From CALROG01 sp943369755 (GTDB taxonomy: Bacteria; Pseudomonadota; Gammaproteobacteria; Burkholderiales; Burkholderiaceae_C), in the NCBI GenBank assembly GCA_943369755.1, contig CALROG020000026.1, forward strand, positions 1 to 58,088: a DNA stretch of 58,088 nucleotides, given 5' to 3'. Shown one piece after another: positions 6,806 to 16,073 of the stretch. The notes under the pieces were generated by a model. That model saw only the letters and a list, made by a program, of their open reading frames with translations. It did not search any database and had not been told where the DNA came from. Every line of letters starts with the position of its first letter. The first letter of the stretch is position 1. The position numbers and the translations under genes were made by a program.

Positions 6806-7897
6806 ATGCGCCCGCCCCACCCCCTGCACTCCTCCACGGTTGAACTGCGCGCCTTTGTCTGGCTGCTGGTCGCGGTCACCGCCGGGTTCGCGCTGATCGT
6901 CTGGCCGTTCAGCGGCGCTGTGCTCTGGGCCATCTTCCTGGCGATCGTGTTCGCACCGCTACAACAACGGGTGCTGCGGCACCTGGCCGGGCGGCCGACG
7001 CCCGCCGCGCTGGTGACACTGGGCATTGTGCTGCTGATCGTGATCCTGCCGTTGGCCCTGGTAGCCGCCTCCCTGGTGCAGGAAGTGGCAACGCTGGTAG
7101 AGCGGTTGCGCGCTGGCGAACTTGACCCAGGCCGCTACCTGCAGCACATGGTCGAAGGCATGCCGAACTGGCTGCGCCAGTTGCTGGCGCGCTTCGGGCT
7201 GGGCAACTTCTGGGTCATGCAGCAAAAGGCACTGGCCGGGGTGGCGCAAAGCGGCTCCGCCATTACCGCGCAGGCCTGGCTGATCGGCCAGGGCACGCTG
7301 GAGCTGGTGGTGGGCTTCTTCGTCATGCTGTACCTGTTGTTCTTTTTGTTGCGCGACGGGCTGGTGCTGGCCGGCTCCATTGGCACCGCCGTACCGCTCA
7401 ATGCGCACCACCGGCGCCGGCTGTTCCTCAAGTTCGTGATGGTGGTGCGTGCCACGGTCAAAGGCAACATCCTGGTGGCCATCATCCAGGGCGCGCTGGG
7501 TGGCCTGGCGTTCGCCGTGCTGGGCATTCCGGCGGCTCTGCTGTGGGGCGTCGTCATGGCGTTCCTGTCGCTGTTGCCCGCAATCGGCGCGGCACTGGTC
7601 TGGGTGCCGGTCGCGCTGTACCTGCTGAGCGCTGGTGCCTTCTGGTCGGCGCTGGCACTGGCGGCCTGGGGGATGTTGGTGATCGGTCTGGTAGACAACC
7701 TGTTGCGCCCGTATCTGGTGGGCCAGGACACCCGCATGCCAGACTACCTGGTCATGCTGTCCACCCTGGGCGGAATGGCGGTGTTTGGCATCAACGGCTT
7801 TGTGGTCGGCCCGGTGATTGCCGCCATGTTCATCTCGGCCTGGGACATCTACACCACCGAGCGGCTGGCTGACGAGGCCGATTCCCCACCCGTGTAA
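6806..7897 (+). CDS. AI-2E family transporter (PerM/YdiK-like permease)
   Basis: 363 residues with about eight hydrophobic segments and the family layout: N-terminal TM pair (FVWLLVAVTAGFALIVWPF), a helical loop around residues 95-150, then the conserved C-terminal block including LIQGALGGLAFAVLG-like IIQGALGGLAFAV, GVVMAFLSLLPAIGAALVW and DNLLRPYLVGQDTRMPDYLVML. The family was named for AI-2 export but members also act as sodium/proton antiporters or remain uncharacterised, so the substrate is open. It converges with the histidine kinase gene with only 15 bases between the stops. Confidence 0.9.
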   Translation: MRPPHPLHSSTVELRAFVWLLVAVTAGFALIVWPFSGAVLWAIFLAIVFAPLQQRVLRHLAGRPTPAALVTLGIVLLIVILPLALVAASLVQEVATLVERLRAGELDPGRYLQHMVEGMPNWLRQLLARFGLGNFWVMQQKALAGVAQSGSAITAQAWLIGQGTLELVVGFFVMLYLLFFLLRDGLVLAGSIGTAVPLNAHHRRRLFLKFVMVVRATVKGNILVAIIQGALGGLAFAVLGIPAALLWGVVMAFLSLLPAIGAALVWVPVALYLLSAGAFWSALALAAWGMLVIGLVDNLLRPYLVGQDTRMPDYLVMLSTLGGMAVFGINGFVVGPVIAAMFISAWDIYTTERLADEADSPPV

Positions 7898-7912
7898 CGT
7901 CGCGCAGGCGGC

Positions 7913-10639
7913 TCAGCCTGTGGGTAGCCACACGGTGAACCGGGTGCCCGCGCCGGGGGCGCTGTGCACCTCGATGCGCCCGCCGTGCTTGTCCACCGCA
8001 GTCTTGACGATGGCCAGGCCAAGGCCCGTGCCGGGGATGCTGCCCACATTGCTGGCGCGGTGAAACGACTCGAACAGGTGCGCCAGTTCATCGGTTGGGA
8101 TGCCAATGCCCTGGTCCGCCACCTCGAACACCGTGGTACCCGCCTCGGCCCGCACCACAAACCGCACGGTACCGCCGCTGGGCGAATACTTGATGGCGTT
8201 GGACATCAGGTTGCCAAAGATATGGCGCAGCAGTTTTTCGTCGTAGCGCCCGCTGCGCAGGGCCGGGTCAAAGTCGGCCAGCACCTGGCAGCGTGAGTCC
8301 GGGAACTGGGCCCGCGCTTCGTCAATGATCTGGCGGCACAGCGGCATCAGCTCCATCGGGTGCGGATCAAATTCCAGCATTTGCGCATCGGCCTTGCCCA
8401 GCAGCAGCACCCGGTCCATCATCCGCGACATGCGCTGTACGGCGGCGGAAATGCTGTCCAGCAGCTCGACCCGTTCCTCGGGCGGCAGCCGGTCGCCGTA
8501 GTCGCGCAGCAGTTCACCGGCCGACAAAATAGCCGACAGCGGCGTGCGGAACTCATGGCTGGTCATGGCCACGAAGCGGGTGCGTAACTCGTTCAGCGCC
8601 TTTTGCTGCTGCAGCGCCTCCTGAATCTCCTGCTCGGAGCGTTTGCGCTCGGTGATGTCAAGAAAGGTCCAGATCACGCCTGAGTCGGGGTCATTGGGGC
8701 GGATGCAACTGCCACCCATCTCGACCCAGAACAGCTCGCCATTGCGCCGCTTGAGCTGTCGCTCGCTGTTGTAGGTGCCGTGTTCGATCAGCGCGGCGCG
8801 CGCCTCGACCCCAAAGCGCTCCCAAGCCGCAAGCGTCGGGTGAATGTATTCGGAGCCCTGGCCAATCAGCACCTGGCGCGGGTAGCCCAGCATGCGCGCA
8901 AACCGCTCGTTGACCCATTCATGGCGGCGCATCACCGACAGTACGATGCCCACCGTGGCGCTGTTGAGGATCGCCTCGCGCTCCGACGAGGTGCGCTGCA
9001 GTTCTTCTTCAAGCTCTTTGCGCGCTGTGATGTCCATGATTACCCAGACGGTTCCCTGGGTCAGGTCTTGCGTGCTAACCGCTTTGCCCGACAGTGACAC
9101 CCAGAGCACGCTGGCGTCGACCCGGCGCATCTGCAGCTCCTGCGCGAACACCTGGCCGCGCCGGATGCTGGCGGCCACAGCGGCACCGACGCGCAGGTAG
9201 TCCTGGCGCGAGAGGTAAAAAGGCTCCATCGACTGATAGGTACCACGGTCGCCATCGGCCCCAAAGATGCTGAACATGGCCCGATTGGCCCAGCGAAAGC
9301 GCCCCTCGGGGGTGAGAAAAGCAATTCCCACCAGGGAGTTTTCGAGAATGGTCTCGCGCTCTTGCAGCACCGTGCGGTAGCGCTCCTGCGACTCGCTCAG
9401 CGCTTCCACCATGGCGTGTTCGGCCTCGATGCGGGCCTGGGCTTGTTGTTTCTCGCGCCGCACCACGTTGATACGGTCGCCCAGTGCAAACGACAGCAAC
9501 ACCATCTCAAGGGCCGAGCCGATCAGCAGCGAATTGGCAGTGAGCAGCGTAGACGGCAGCACGCCAATGTTGTGCAAAAACAGCGCCATCACGCCGCCCA
9601 GCAGCGCGGCCCAGGCTGCCAGAAAGTAAACCGCACCGGGGTGGCGCAGGCGCACACCCTGGATACCGGCCGCAATCACCGCGAACACGCTCAGCGGCGA
9701 GAGCACAGTGGTCATCCAGGTGGCCACGATGTAGGGCAACGCCAGCGCGGCACCCAGCGAGGCGAACCAGGCCCACGCCAGTGCCTTGAGCACAAGGTCA
9801 AGCCGGGGCATGGTGGCTGGCGACGAAAGGAAGTGGCGGGCAAACAGCAAGCCGAACACCGCGGCGGCCGAGTTCCCGATATTGGGTGCCGCATTGGTCC
9901 ACCAAAGCCAGTTCCCCCACAGAAACTGCATGCCCAGCCCGGTTAGCGCGCATTGGGCCAGGCCCAGGCTCGCCACGAACGCCACATAATGAATGAACGC
10001 CAGGTCGCGCACCGACAAGAACAGCAACAAGTTATAGGCCAGCAAACCCAGCAACAGGCCAAAGTACAGGCTCAGCACTGAATAGGTGGCCTGGTCGCTG
10101 GCCCACAGCGCGTCGGCCTGCCACAGCCGCAGCGGTGCCGACACCGGGCCATGCGACGCCACCCGCACGTACAGCAAGTGGTCGTCGCCCGGGGGCAGCG
10201 CCACCCGCAGCACATGGGTACGATGCGGCACGCTGTCGCGCGGCAGCACTGAGTCCCCCGCCTGGCTGCGAGCCCAGCCGCCACGACCGTCCGGCACATA
10301 CAACTCAATGCTGTCCAGCGGCGGGTAGGCAACTTGCAGCAGCCAGTTGCGCGGGGCGCCGGGCGTGAGTTGAAGCCCAATGCGCATCCAGATGGCATCG
10401 GACGTCAGGCCAAAGTTGGTAGCGCTGGCATTGCCCGCCACCGTCTGCAGCCGGGCCTGCTGGGCCGGCTCCAATACCTCGGCCAGCGTCAGCCTGCCAG
10501 GGCCGTCGCGCAGGTAGCTGACCGCGGGTGCCAGCGCGTAACTGCCCTCCTGGCCCAGCACCACCTGTGCCTGCGCCCAGGCCAGGGCCGGCCACAAAAC
10601 AAAAGCCAGCACCCAGCGGAACCTGCGCGTCAAGCTCAT
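7913..10639 (-). CDS. 7TMR-DISM sensor histidine kinase with PAS domains
   Basis: 908 residues. A signal peptide (1-23, ending LAWAQA) precedes a periplasmic 7TMR-DISMED2-like domain (about 30-180), a seven-helix 7TMR-DISM region (about 190-395), a coiled linker, two PAS/PAC modules (starting near 430 and 555), and a kinase core: phosphoacceptor H695 in MTSHEFRTPL, N-box near 814 (FGNLMSNAIKYSP), G1 DQGIGIP at 842 and G2 GTGLGL at 870. It should autophosphorylate in response to a periplasmic ligand and to a cytosolic PAS cue. No response regulator or receiver domain is present here. Its ATG overlaps the PhoD stop by four bases (ATGA), so production is coupled to a secreted phosphatase. Confidence 0.95.
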   Translation of the reverse strand: MSLTRRFRWVLAFVLWPALAWAQAQVVLGQEGSYALAPAVSYLRDGPGRLTLAEVLEPAQQARLQTVAGNASATNFGLTSDAIWMRIGLQLTPGAPRNWLLQVAYPPLDSIELYVPDGRGGWARSQAGDSVLPRDSVPHRTHVLRVALPPGDDHLLYVRVASHGPVSAPLRLWQADALWASDQATYSVLSLYFGLLLGLLAYNLLLFLSVRDLAFIHYVAFVASLGLAQCALTGLGMQFLWGNWLWWTNAAPNIGNSAAAVFGLLFARHFLSSPATMPRLDLVLKALAWAWFASLGAALALPYIVATWMTTVLSPLSVFAVIAAGIQGVRLRHPGAVYFLAAWAALLGGVMALFLHNIGVLPSTLLTANSLLIGSALEMVLLSFALGDRINVVRREKQQAQARIEAEHAMVEALSESQERYRTVLQERETILENSLVGIAFLTPEGRFRWANRAMFSIFGADGDRGTYQSMEPFYLSRQDYLRVGAAVAASIRRGQVFAQELQMRRVDASVLWVSLSGKAVSTQDLTQGTVWVIMDITARKELEEELQRTSSEREAILNSATVGIVLSVMRRHEWVNERFARMLGYPRQVLIGQGSEYIHPTLAAWERFGVEARAALIEHGTYNSERQLKRRNGELFWVEMGGSCIRPNDPDSGVIWTFLDITERKRSEQEIQEALQQQKALNELRTRFVAMTSHEFRTPLSAILSAGELLRDYGDRLPPEERVELLDSISAAVQRMSRMMDRVLLLGKADAQMLEFDPHPMELMPLCRQIIDEARAQFPDSRCQVLADFDPALRSGRYDEKLLRHIFGNLMSNAIKYSPSGGTVRFVVRAEAGTTVFEVADQGIGIPTDELAHLFESFHRASNVGSIPGTGLGLAIVKTAVDKHGGRIEVHSAPGAGTRFTVWLPTG

Positions 10640-12222
10640 GCGGCCTCCACAACGGCGCGGCCAGCCTGCACCGCAAAGCGCGCCAGCGTGCGCACGCCAG
10701 AGTCCGCCCGCGTCACGTCGCTTACCCCGCGCAAGGTGGTGGTGAGTTGCCCCGGCGTAAAGTCGGTCAGCCCATAGCCACGGTGCTCGGACTCGGCGTA
10801 CACAAAATGCGGATTCTCGGCCAGCCGGGCCACCAGCTTGTCGTTGTTGCCAGCAGCGCGCGAGCTAATGCTGGTGCCACAAAACTCCACGCCCAGCGCC
10901 GCGCTGGCGGGGGTGCTGTAGTCGGCCTTGACATGGCCTACCCAGTTTTCGTGCACGTCGCCGCCCAGCAGAACCGGGTTGGCCACCTGGTGCTGCTGTA
11001 GCGCGCCGGTCAGCCGGGCACGGGCCGCGCTGTAGCCGTCCCAGCCGTCGTTCCAGAAAAACTGCTGCGGCCCCGGCCGGGCGTCACGGGCCCCAAAAAC
11101 ACTTTGCTGGCCAAGAATGTTCCAGCCCCGGCTGCCCCGCGCCAGGGCATCAGCCAGCCAGCCTTCCTGTGCCGCGCCCAGCAGGCTGCGCCGGGGGTCG
11201 CTCCAGGCGGCGCAGGTTGCAGGGTCAAGGTAGCTGGAACCGGGTTTGCCACCGGGCGTACAGGCTTGCGGGTCTTTGTACTGGCGCGCGTCCAGCAGGT
11301 ACAGCGTGGCCAGTTGCCCAAACCGCGCCTGACCGAACACCCGCAACTCGGCACCGCTGCCCAGCCCCTTGAGTGCTTGCGTCAAGGCACTGGCACGCAA
11401 AGGCATGTGTTCGTAGAAGGCCTGGTACGCCGCCGCGCGCCGCGCGGGAAAGTCAAGCCCCTCGGGGCCGCCATTGCCCTGGGTTTGCCCGGCGTAGTCA
11501 TTCTGGACTTCATGGTCGTCCCAGGTCACGAACCAGGGGCAGGCAGCGTGCATGGCCTGCAGGTCGGCGTCGCTCTTGTGCAAGGCGTAGCGCTTGCGGT
11601 AGTCGTCCAGCGTCAGCACCCAGCCAGCATTGGGGCTGCGCACAGCGCCCACGGCGCTGGGGTATTCGTAGATGTAGTCGCCCAGGAACAGCACGAAATC
11701 GGGCGCATCGGCACGCATATGGCGGTAGGCGCTGTAGTAGCCATGCTCCCAGCGCTGGCACGAGGCATAGGCCAGCCGCAGGCGCTGCAACGGCGCATCC
11801 GGCGCGGGCAGCGTGCGGGTGCGGCCCACCGGGCTGACCGCCTGGCCTGCCATGAAGCGGTAAAAATAAACCCGGTCGGGCTCCAGTCCCGGCACCTCCA
11901 CGTGTACCGCATGCGCCAGTTCCGCGAAGGCCTGGGCCTGGCCGCGTTGGGCAATGCGGGTAAAGGCCTCGTCATGCGCCACTTCCCAGTGCACCGTCAC
12001 GGGCGCGTCGCCCGGCGAAGAACGCCCGAACCGGCTAGCCTGCGCCAGTCGCGTCCACAGCACCACCGATTCAGGCAAGGGCGAGCCGCTGGCCACCCCT
12101 AGCGTGAAGGGGTCGCTGTCAGCGCGCAGTTGGCTCCAGGCGCTGCGCGGTAGCCACAGCGTGGTGGCGCTGGCCGCTGCAAGTTGCAGCATGCGACGGC
12201 GGTCGGTGGCGGGCGGGGTCAT
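10636..12222 (-). CDS. phoD: PhoD-like alkaline phosphatase/phosphodiesterase, Tat-exported
   Basis: 528 residues from the ATG at 12222. The N-terminus TDRRRMLQLAAASATTLWLP is a twin-arginine-type signal. The PhoD metallophosphatase landmarks are FTLGVASGSPLPESVVLWTR, LAYASCQRWEHGYY, FLGDYIYEYP, TWDDHEVQNDYAG and LLGGDVHENW. PhoD enzymes hydrolyse phosphate mono- and diesters in the periplasm with an Fe/Ca centre. The open frame extends 34 codons upstream but would run into the promoter of the divergent esterase gene, so the Tat start was chosen. It is the first gene of a two-gene unit with the histidine kinase. Confidence 0.94.
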   Translation of the reverse strand: MTPPATDRRRMLQLAAASATTLWLPRSAWSQLRADSDPFTLGVASGSPLPESVVLWTRLAQASRFGRSSPGDAPVTVHWEVAHDEAFTRIAQRGQAQAFAELAHAVHVEVPGLEPDRVYFYRFMAGQAVSPVGRTRTLPAPDAPLQRLRLAYASCQRWEHGYYSAYRHMRADAPDFVLFLGDYIYEYPSAVGAVRSPNAGWVLTLDDYRKRYALHKSDADLQAMHAACPWFVTWDDHEVQNDYAGQTQGNGGPEGLDFPARRAAAYQAFYEHMPLRASALTQALKGLGSGAELRVFGQARFGQLATLYLLDARQYKDPQACTPGGKPGSSYLDPATCAAWSDPRRSLLGAAQEGWLADALARGSRGWNILGQQSVFGARDARPGPQQFFWNDGWDGYSAARARLTGALQQHQVANPVLLGGDVHENWVGHVKADYSTPASAALGVEFCGTSISSRAAGNNDKLVARLAENPHFVYAESEHRGYGLTDFTPGQLTTTLRGVSDVTRADSGVRTLARFAVQAGRAVVEAA

Positions 12223-12271
12223 GATCGGTCGTGATAGCCTGCCCATTCTCACACGCACAGGACGCCAATTC

Positions 12272-13213
12272 ATGCTTGACCCGCAAGCCCGCGCGCTGCT
12301 CGACCTGATCCGCGAGCGCGCCATCCCCTCGACCCACGAATTGACACCCGACGCGGCCCGCGCGACGTACCGTGACCGACGTGGCTACTCCCAACCCGCT
12401 GCGCCCGTCGTCGCCTCGGTACGCGACCTTGCCGTGCCCGGCCCGGCGGGCCCCGTCATGCTGCGCGAGTACCGGCCCAGCGGCAGTGCCGCCGGCCAGG
12501 TGCTGCCAGCCCTGGTGTACTACCACGGTGGCGGCTGGGTCATTGGCGACCTGGACACCCATGACGTGCTGTGCCGCGAGCTGGCCAATGGTGCGGGCTG
12601 CTCGGTGTATTCGGTCGACTACCGGTTGGGCCCCGAGCACCGGTTCCCGGCGGCCATTGACGACGCACTGGCCGCCACCCGCTTCGTCTTCGCCCATGCG
12701 GCGTCATTGAGCCTTGACCCGGCCCGGGTAGCGGTGGGCGGCGACAGTGCCGGTGGCAACATTGCAGCCGCCGTGACGCTGGCGCTGCGCGACGCGGGCG
12801 ACGCCCGGCGCCCGGCCTTCCAGTTGCTGATCTACCCTGCCACCGACATGCACCGCGCAAGCCTGTCGCACCAGGAAAACGGCGCCGGCTACCTGCTCAC
12901 GCGGGAGGTTATTGACTACTTCCAGGGCCACTATGTTGACGCCGCCCACTACGCCGACTGGCGTGCCTCGCCACTGCTGGCGCCCAGCCACGCCGGGCTG
13001 CCACCGGCGCTGGTGCTGACGGCCGGTTTTGATCCGCTGCGTGATGAAGGCCTGGCCTATGCCAACAAGCTGTCGGCCGCCGGAGTGGCCACCCAGTACC
13101 TGTGTTTTTCGCGGCAAATCCATGGCTTCATCCTGATGGGGCGCATCATTGACGAGGCCAACACCGCCGTGCGGCTGTGCGCTGACGCGCTGCGCCAGCA
13201 CCTGAAAACTTGA
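12272..13213 (+). CDS. Alpha/beta hydrolase fold-3 esterase (HSL family)
   Basis: 313 residues from the ATG at 12272. Hormone-sensitive-lipase signatures: oxyanion HGGGW (85-89), YRLGPEHRFPA, nucleophile S159 in GDSAGGN, the acid in TAGFDPLRDEG and the histidine in RQIHGF. It would hydrolyse short-chain esters in the cytosol. The frame is open 106 codons further upstream, but that stretch is antisense to the PhoD signal peptide and unlike the family. It starts 49 bases from the divergent phoD start and is followed 10 bases later by an aldo/keto reductase gene. Confidence 0.93.
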   Translation: MLDPQARALLDLIRERAIPSTHELTPDAARATYRDRRGYSQPAAPVVASVRDLAVPGPAGPVMLREYRPSGSAAGQVLPALVYYHGGGWVIGDLDTHDVLCRELANGAGCSVYSVDYRLGPEHRFPAAIDDALAATRFVFAHAASLSLDPARVAVGGDSAGGNIAAAVTLALRDAGDARRPAFQLLIYPATDMHRASLSHQENGAGYLLTREVIDYFQGHYVDAAHYADWRASPLLAPSHAGLPPALVLTAGFDPLRDEGLAYANKLSAAGVATQYLCFSRQIHGFILMGRIIDEANTAVRLCADALRQHLKT

Positions 13214-13223
13214 GGGAAAACCC

Positions 13224-14228
13224 ATGCAATACCGACCGCTCGGCAAGAGCAATCTCAAAGTATCCGCCCTGTGCCTGGGCACCATGATGTTCGGCGACCA
13301 GACCGACGCCACCGAGGCCGCCAACATCGTGGCCCATGCGCAGGAGCAAGGCGTCAACTTCATTGACACCGCTGACGTGTACACCAAGGGCGCGTCCGAA
13401 TCCATGGTGGGCGACCTGCTGGTCGGCCAGCGCCACCGCTGGGTGCTGGCCACCAAGCTGGGCAACGCCATGTCAGACCACGTCAACGAGGGCCACTATT
13501 CGCGCGCATGGATGCTGCGCGAAGTCGAGGCGAGCCTTGCGCGCCTGAAAACCGACCACATCGACATCCTGTACCTGCACCGCGACTACAACGGCATGGA
13601 CCTGGAAGAGCCGCTGTACGCGCTGCAGGCGCTGCTGGCCAGCGGCAAGATTCGCTACTGGGGGGTGTCCAACTTTCGTAGCTGGCGTATTGCCGAACTG
13701 GTGCGGCTGGCCCGCGACATCGGCCTGCCTGGGCCGATCGTCTGCCAGCCCTACTACAACCTGCTCAACCGCATGCCCGAAGTTGAAATCCTGCCTGCCT
13801 GCCAGCACTACGGCATCGGCGTGGTGCCGTACAGCCCGATCGCCCGAGGCGTACTTACCGGCAAGTACCTCCCCGGTGCCAAGCCGGCAGAAGGCACGCG
13901 CGCGGGCCGTGGCGACAAGCGCATGACCGAGACCGAGTTTCGCCAGGAGTCATTGGTCATTGCACAAAAACTGCAGCAGCATGCACAGGCGCAAGGCACC
14001 ACGGTGGCCAGGCTGGCCACTGCCTGGGTGCTCGCCCACTGCGCCGTCAGCAGCGTAATCGCCGGCCCGCGCACCCTGGTCCAGTGGCAGGACTACCTGC
14101 CCGCACTGGACTACTGCATCACCGTTGAAGACGAAAAACTGGTTGACGCGCTGGTTGCACCCGGCCACCCCTCCAGCCCCGGCTTTACCGACCCGGCTTA
14201 CCCGCTGCACCCGCGCCGGCAGGCCTGA
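13224..14228 (+). CDS. Aldo/keto reductase
   Basis: 334 residues of the AKR superfamily (YghZ/Tas-like group). It has LCLGTMMFGDQTD at the N-terminus, NFIDTADVYTKGASE with the catalytic D and Y, the lysine in LATKLGN, the histidine in ILYLHRDYNG, IRYWGVSNF, and a C-terminal NADPH-binding region around SVIAGPRTLVQ. It probably reduces aldehydes or ketones with NADPH. It is most likely co-transcribed with the esterase, with a TGAGGGAAAA ribosome binding region between the two. Confidence 0.93.
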   Translation: MQYRPLGKSNLKVSALCLGTMMFGDQTDATEAANIVAHAQEQGVNFIDTADVYTKGASESMVGDLLVGQRHRWVLATKLGNAMSDHVNEGHYSRAWMLREVEASLARLKTDHIDILYLHRDYNGMDLEEPLYALQALLASGKIRYWGVSNFRSWRIAELVRLARDIGLPGPIVCQPYYNLLNRMPEVEILPACQHYGIGVVPYSPIARGVLTGKYLPGAKPAEGTRAGRGDKRMTETEFRQESLVIAQKLQQHAQAQGTTVARLATAWVLAHCAVSSVIAGPRTLVQWQDYLPALDYCITVEDEKLVDALVAPGHPSSPGFTDPAYPLHPRRQA

Positions 14229-14235
14229 CGCCGGC

Positions 14236-14574
14236 TCAGGCCTGCCAGACACCGTAGCCCCGGGCCCGCAACGCAATACCCAGCTCGACCTCCATCAGCC
14301 GGGCGGCCTGGTAGGGCATGGGGTTGTAGCGTTCGTAGAGTTGGGGCAACAGGCGCAGGCCAAAGCGGCGCACCAGGCTGTTCGCCTGAATACCCGCCTT
14401 GTGTTTGTCAAACCGGACATCCGGGTCCAGCCCGGTCATTCCTACATAGACAAATGGCTGCCCCAGCAAGTGGTCAGGGTTGGCCCGCCGAAAGCGGGCA
14501 CTGTTCCAGACCTCATCAGACAACTGCACCACGTACACATGGTGGTGGGCCCGGGGGCGTTGCGGCCCCGCCAC
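14236..14574 (-). CDS. GIY-YIG-like small protein
   Basis: 112 residues if started at the GTG at 14574, one base beyond the stop of the upstream gene. I see a GIY-YIG-like pattern: HVYVVQL, then FVYVGMTGL, an arginine in DVRFDKHKAG, and the glutamate in MEVELGIALRARGYGVW. The spacing between the two tyrosine motifs is longer than usual (about 22 residues), and the glycines of the first motif are missing. The fold assignment is therefore inference. The frame is open upstream to 14871, but that part is the shadow of the neighbouring gene. It is the third gene of the FHA cluster. Confidence 0.7.
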   Translation of the reverse strand: MAGPQRPRAHHHVYVVQLSDEVWNSARFRRANPDHLLGQPFVYVGMTGLDPDVRFDKHKAGIQANSLVRRFGLRLLPQLYERYNPMPYQAARLMEVELGIALRARGYGVWQA

Positions 14575-14575
14575 C

Positions 14576-15199
14576 TCAACGCAAGCCGGGCTTGGTGGGG
14601 GCGAAGTCGCGCGGGCTCTCGCCTTCAGATTTAAGCTCCGCCAATGCCGAATCTCGAACCGCAAACAGCTTGGCCAGATCTTGCTCAACGTCTTCACCGT
14701 CGTCGGTTTCGTCAGGGTCGTCCGAACCTGGCCCGCCTTCGGAATCCAGCAGCATGACCGACGCCTGCACATTGCTCCAGGTGTCGCGCGGGGGCATTTC
14801 AAGGTTCGGACAGTTCCCCGCCCTGAAGTCCCAGGTGATGCTATGCAACCATTCGGACGCCTGTGGTTCAAAACGGGTGATTTCGGCCATCAGTCGCCGC
14901 TCAAACGCCATCACGTGGCGCAACAGGGTTTCGTCCCAGTGGCGCAGCACCAGCCGCGCATGCAGGTGCGTATCGCCCTTGCGGGTGCTCACCACCAGCA
15001 CCTGGCACTCGATCCAGCCCTCTGGAATGCCGCAGTAACGCGCCGTGTCGCGCGTCAGTACGCGCAGCAACTCGCGCCGGGTAGTGGTTTGCGTTCCCAT
15101 TTCGGTGGCCCGCGAATGTTCGTGGCCATCGGTCTGCGAAGGCGCTTCGATTTTCGGGGGTGCCGGGTCAGAGCCCAGCAGTCGCTTCAGAATATTCAT
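14576..15199 (-). CDS. Uncharacterised protein in FHA cluster
   Basis: 207 residues, not recognised. The N-terminal 40 residues are polar and probably disordered; the middle (ELLRVLTRDTARYCGIPEGW, VSTRKGDTHLHARLVLRHWD, WLHSITWDF) looks like a folded alpha/beta domain; residues about 160-180 are a strongly acidic run (DSEGGPGSDDPDETDDGED) followed by a helix. No signal peptide or membrane segment is seen. It lies between a double-FHA gene (64 bases upstream) and the GIY-YIG-like gene (1 base downstream), so the three are likely one operon. Confidence 0.85.
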   Translation of the reverse strand: MNILKRLLGSDPAPPKIEAPSQTDGHEHSRATEMGTQTTTRRELLRVLTRDTARYCGIPEGWIECQVLVVSTRKGDTHLHARLVLRHWDETLLRHVMAFERRLMAEITRFEPQASEWLHSITWDFRAGNCPNLEMPPRDTWSNVQASVMLLDSEGGPGSDDPDETDDGEDVEQDLAKLFAVRDSALAELKSEGESPRDFAPTKPGLR

Positions 15200-15263
15200 G
15201 TGCTTGACGGACCGTTTCCAAATTCAATGCTGTTCCCGGCAATTGTGGCGCAATCAGCGCCCC

Positions 15264-15890
15264 TCAGTCCCGCAACAGAAAAAGCAGCTTGTTGCCGGCG
15301 ATCTCCAGCACATCGTGATTGGACAGCAACACCGGCTCGGCAGCGACAGGCACGCCGTTCAGCGTCGGCACCGACTCACCTTCAAGGTGGGCCACGAAGT
15401 AGCCGTTGCGCCGGTGCGATATTGCCACCACCGCCACGCCCGGCTTGCCAAAAGTGGTCACGGCTTTGACCACCGGCACCTCAAGGCCGGCTGAGCTGCC
15501 GCTGAGCATCTGCAAACTGGCGTGCTTTACGCCAGCGCCAGCACCCGCTTGCTCCAGCTTCATGGCTGAGGTGGCCGAGAAGTTGCTGGGTTGCTCCGAA
15601 GCGGCCAAAAACTGGATCCGAAACCGGCCAATGGCAATCACATCGCCGTCATGCAGTTGCTGGCGCGCGGCCACCTTTTTGTTGTTGACAAAGGTGCCAT
15701 TGGTGCTGCGCAAGTCTTCAATGAAGACCTCTGCCAGGCCCCGCAGTTCGAACACGCAGTGCTCGCCGCTGACTGCCAGGTTGTCCAGCACGATGTCATT
15801 CTTGAGCCGCCGCCCCAGCGTGGTTCGGTCCTTGGTCAGGTAGACATGCTTGATTTCTACGCCTTCGACCGATGCAATGAGTTGCGGCAT
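15264..15890 (-). CDS. Protein with two FHA domains
   Basis: 208 residues from the ATG at 15890, which has an AGGAGT ribosome binding site; 27 upstream in-frame codons were excluded. The first FHA domain (about 20-95) has the phosphothreonine-binding pattern TTLGRRLKNDI, SGEHCVF and RSTNGTFVN. A second, degenerate FHA-like domain (about 115-205) has TTFGKPGVAVVAISHRRNGYFV and LNGVPV but lacks the typical GR-x-x-S-x-x-H residues. FHA proteins bind phosphothreonine peptides, usually made by Ser/Thr kinases; no kinase is present in the window. It is the first gene of the three-gene minus-strand cluster. Confidence 0.93.
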   Translation of the reverse strand: MPQLIASVEGVEIKHVYLTKDRTTLGRRLKNDIVLDNLAVSGEHCVFELRGLAEVFIEDLRSTNGTFVNNKKVAARQQLHDGDVIAIGRFRIQFLAASEQPSNFSATSAMKLEQAGAGAGVKHASLQMLSGSSAGLEVPVVKAVTTFGKPGVAVVAISHRRNGYFVAHLEGESVPTLNGVPVAAEPVLLSNHDVLEIAGNKLLFLLRD

Positions 15891-16073
15891 GGTGACTCCT
15901 GCGTGTTGACGCGTCCCGGGCATGGTAGCCCGATGGGCAAACGACGGCAATCCATGCTGACCCAGAGTCAAGCGACCGGCCAGGCCGCGCCCTTTGCTTG
16001 ATGCGCGTCAATAGAAAAGCCAGCCGGCGACCGCAACATGGGATCTTTCCAACACAGGTTCCGCGAGGTTTCC

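Noticed and set aside
11954..12271. 106-codon extension of the alpha/beta esterase upstream
   Set aside because: It is antisense to the Tat signal and start of phoD and bears no hydrolase sequence; the family begins near MLDPQARALL.
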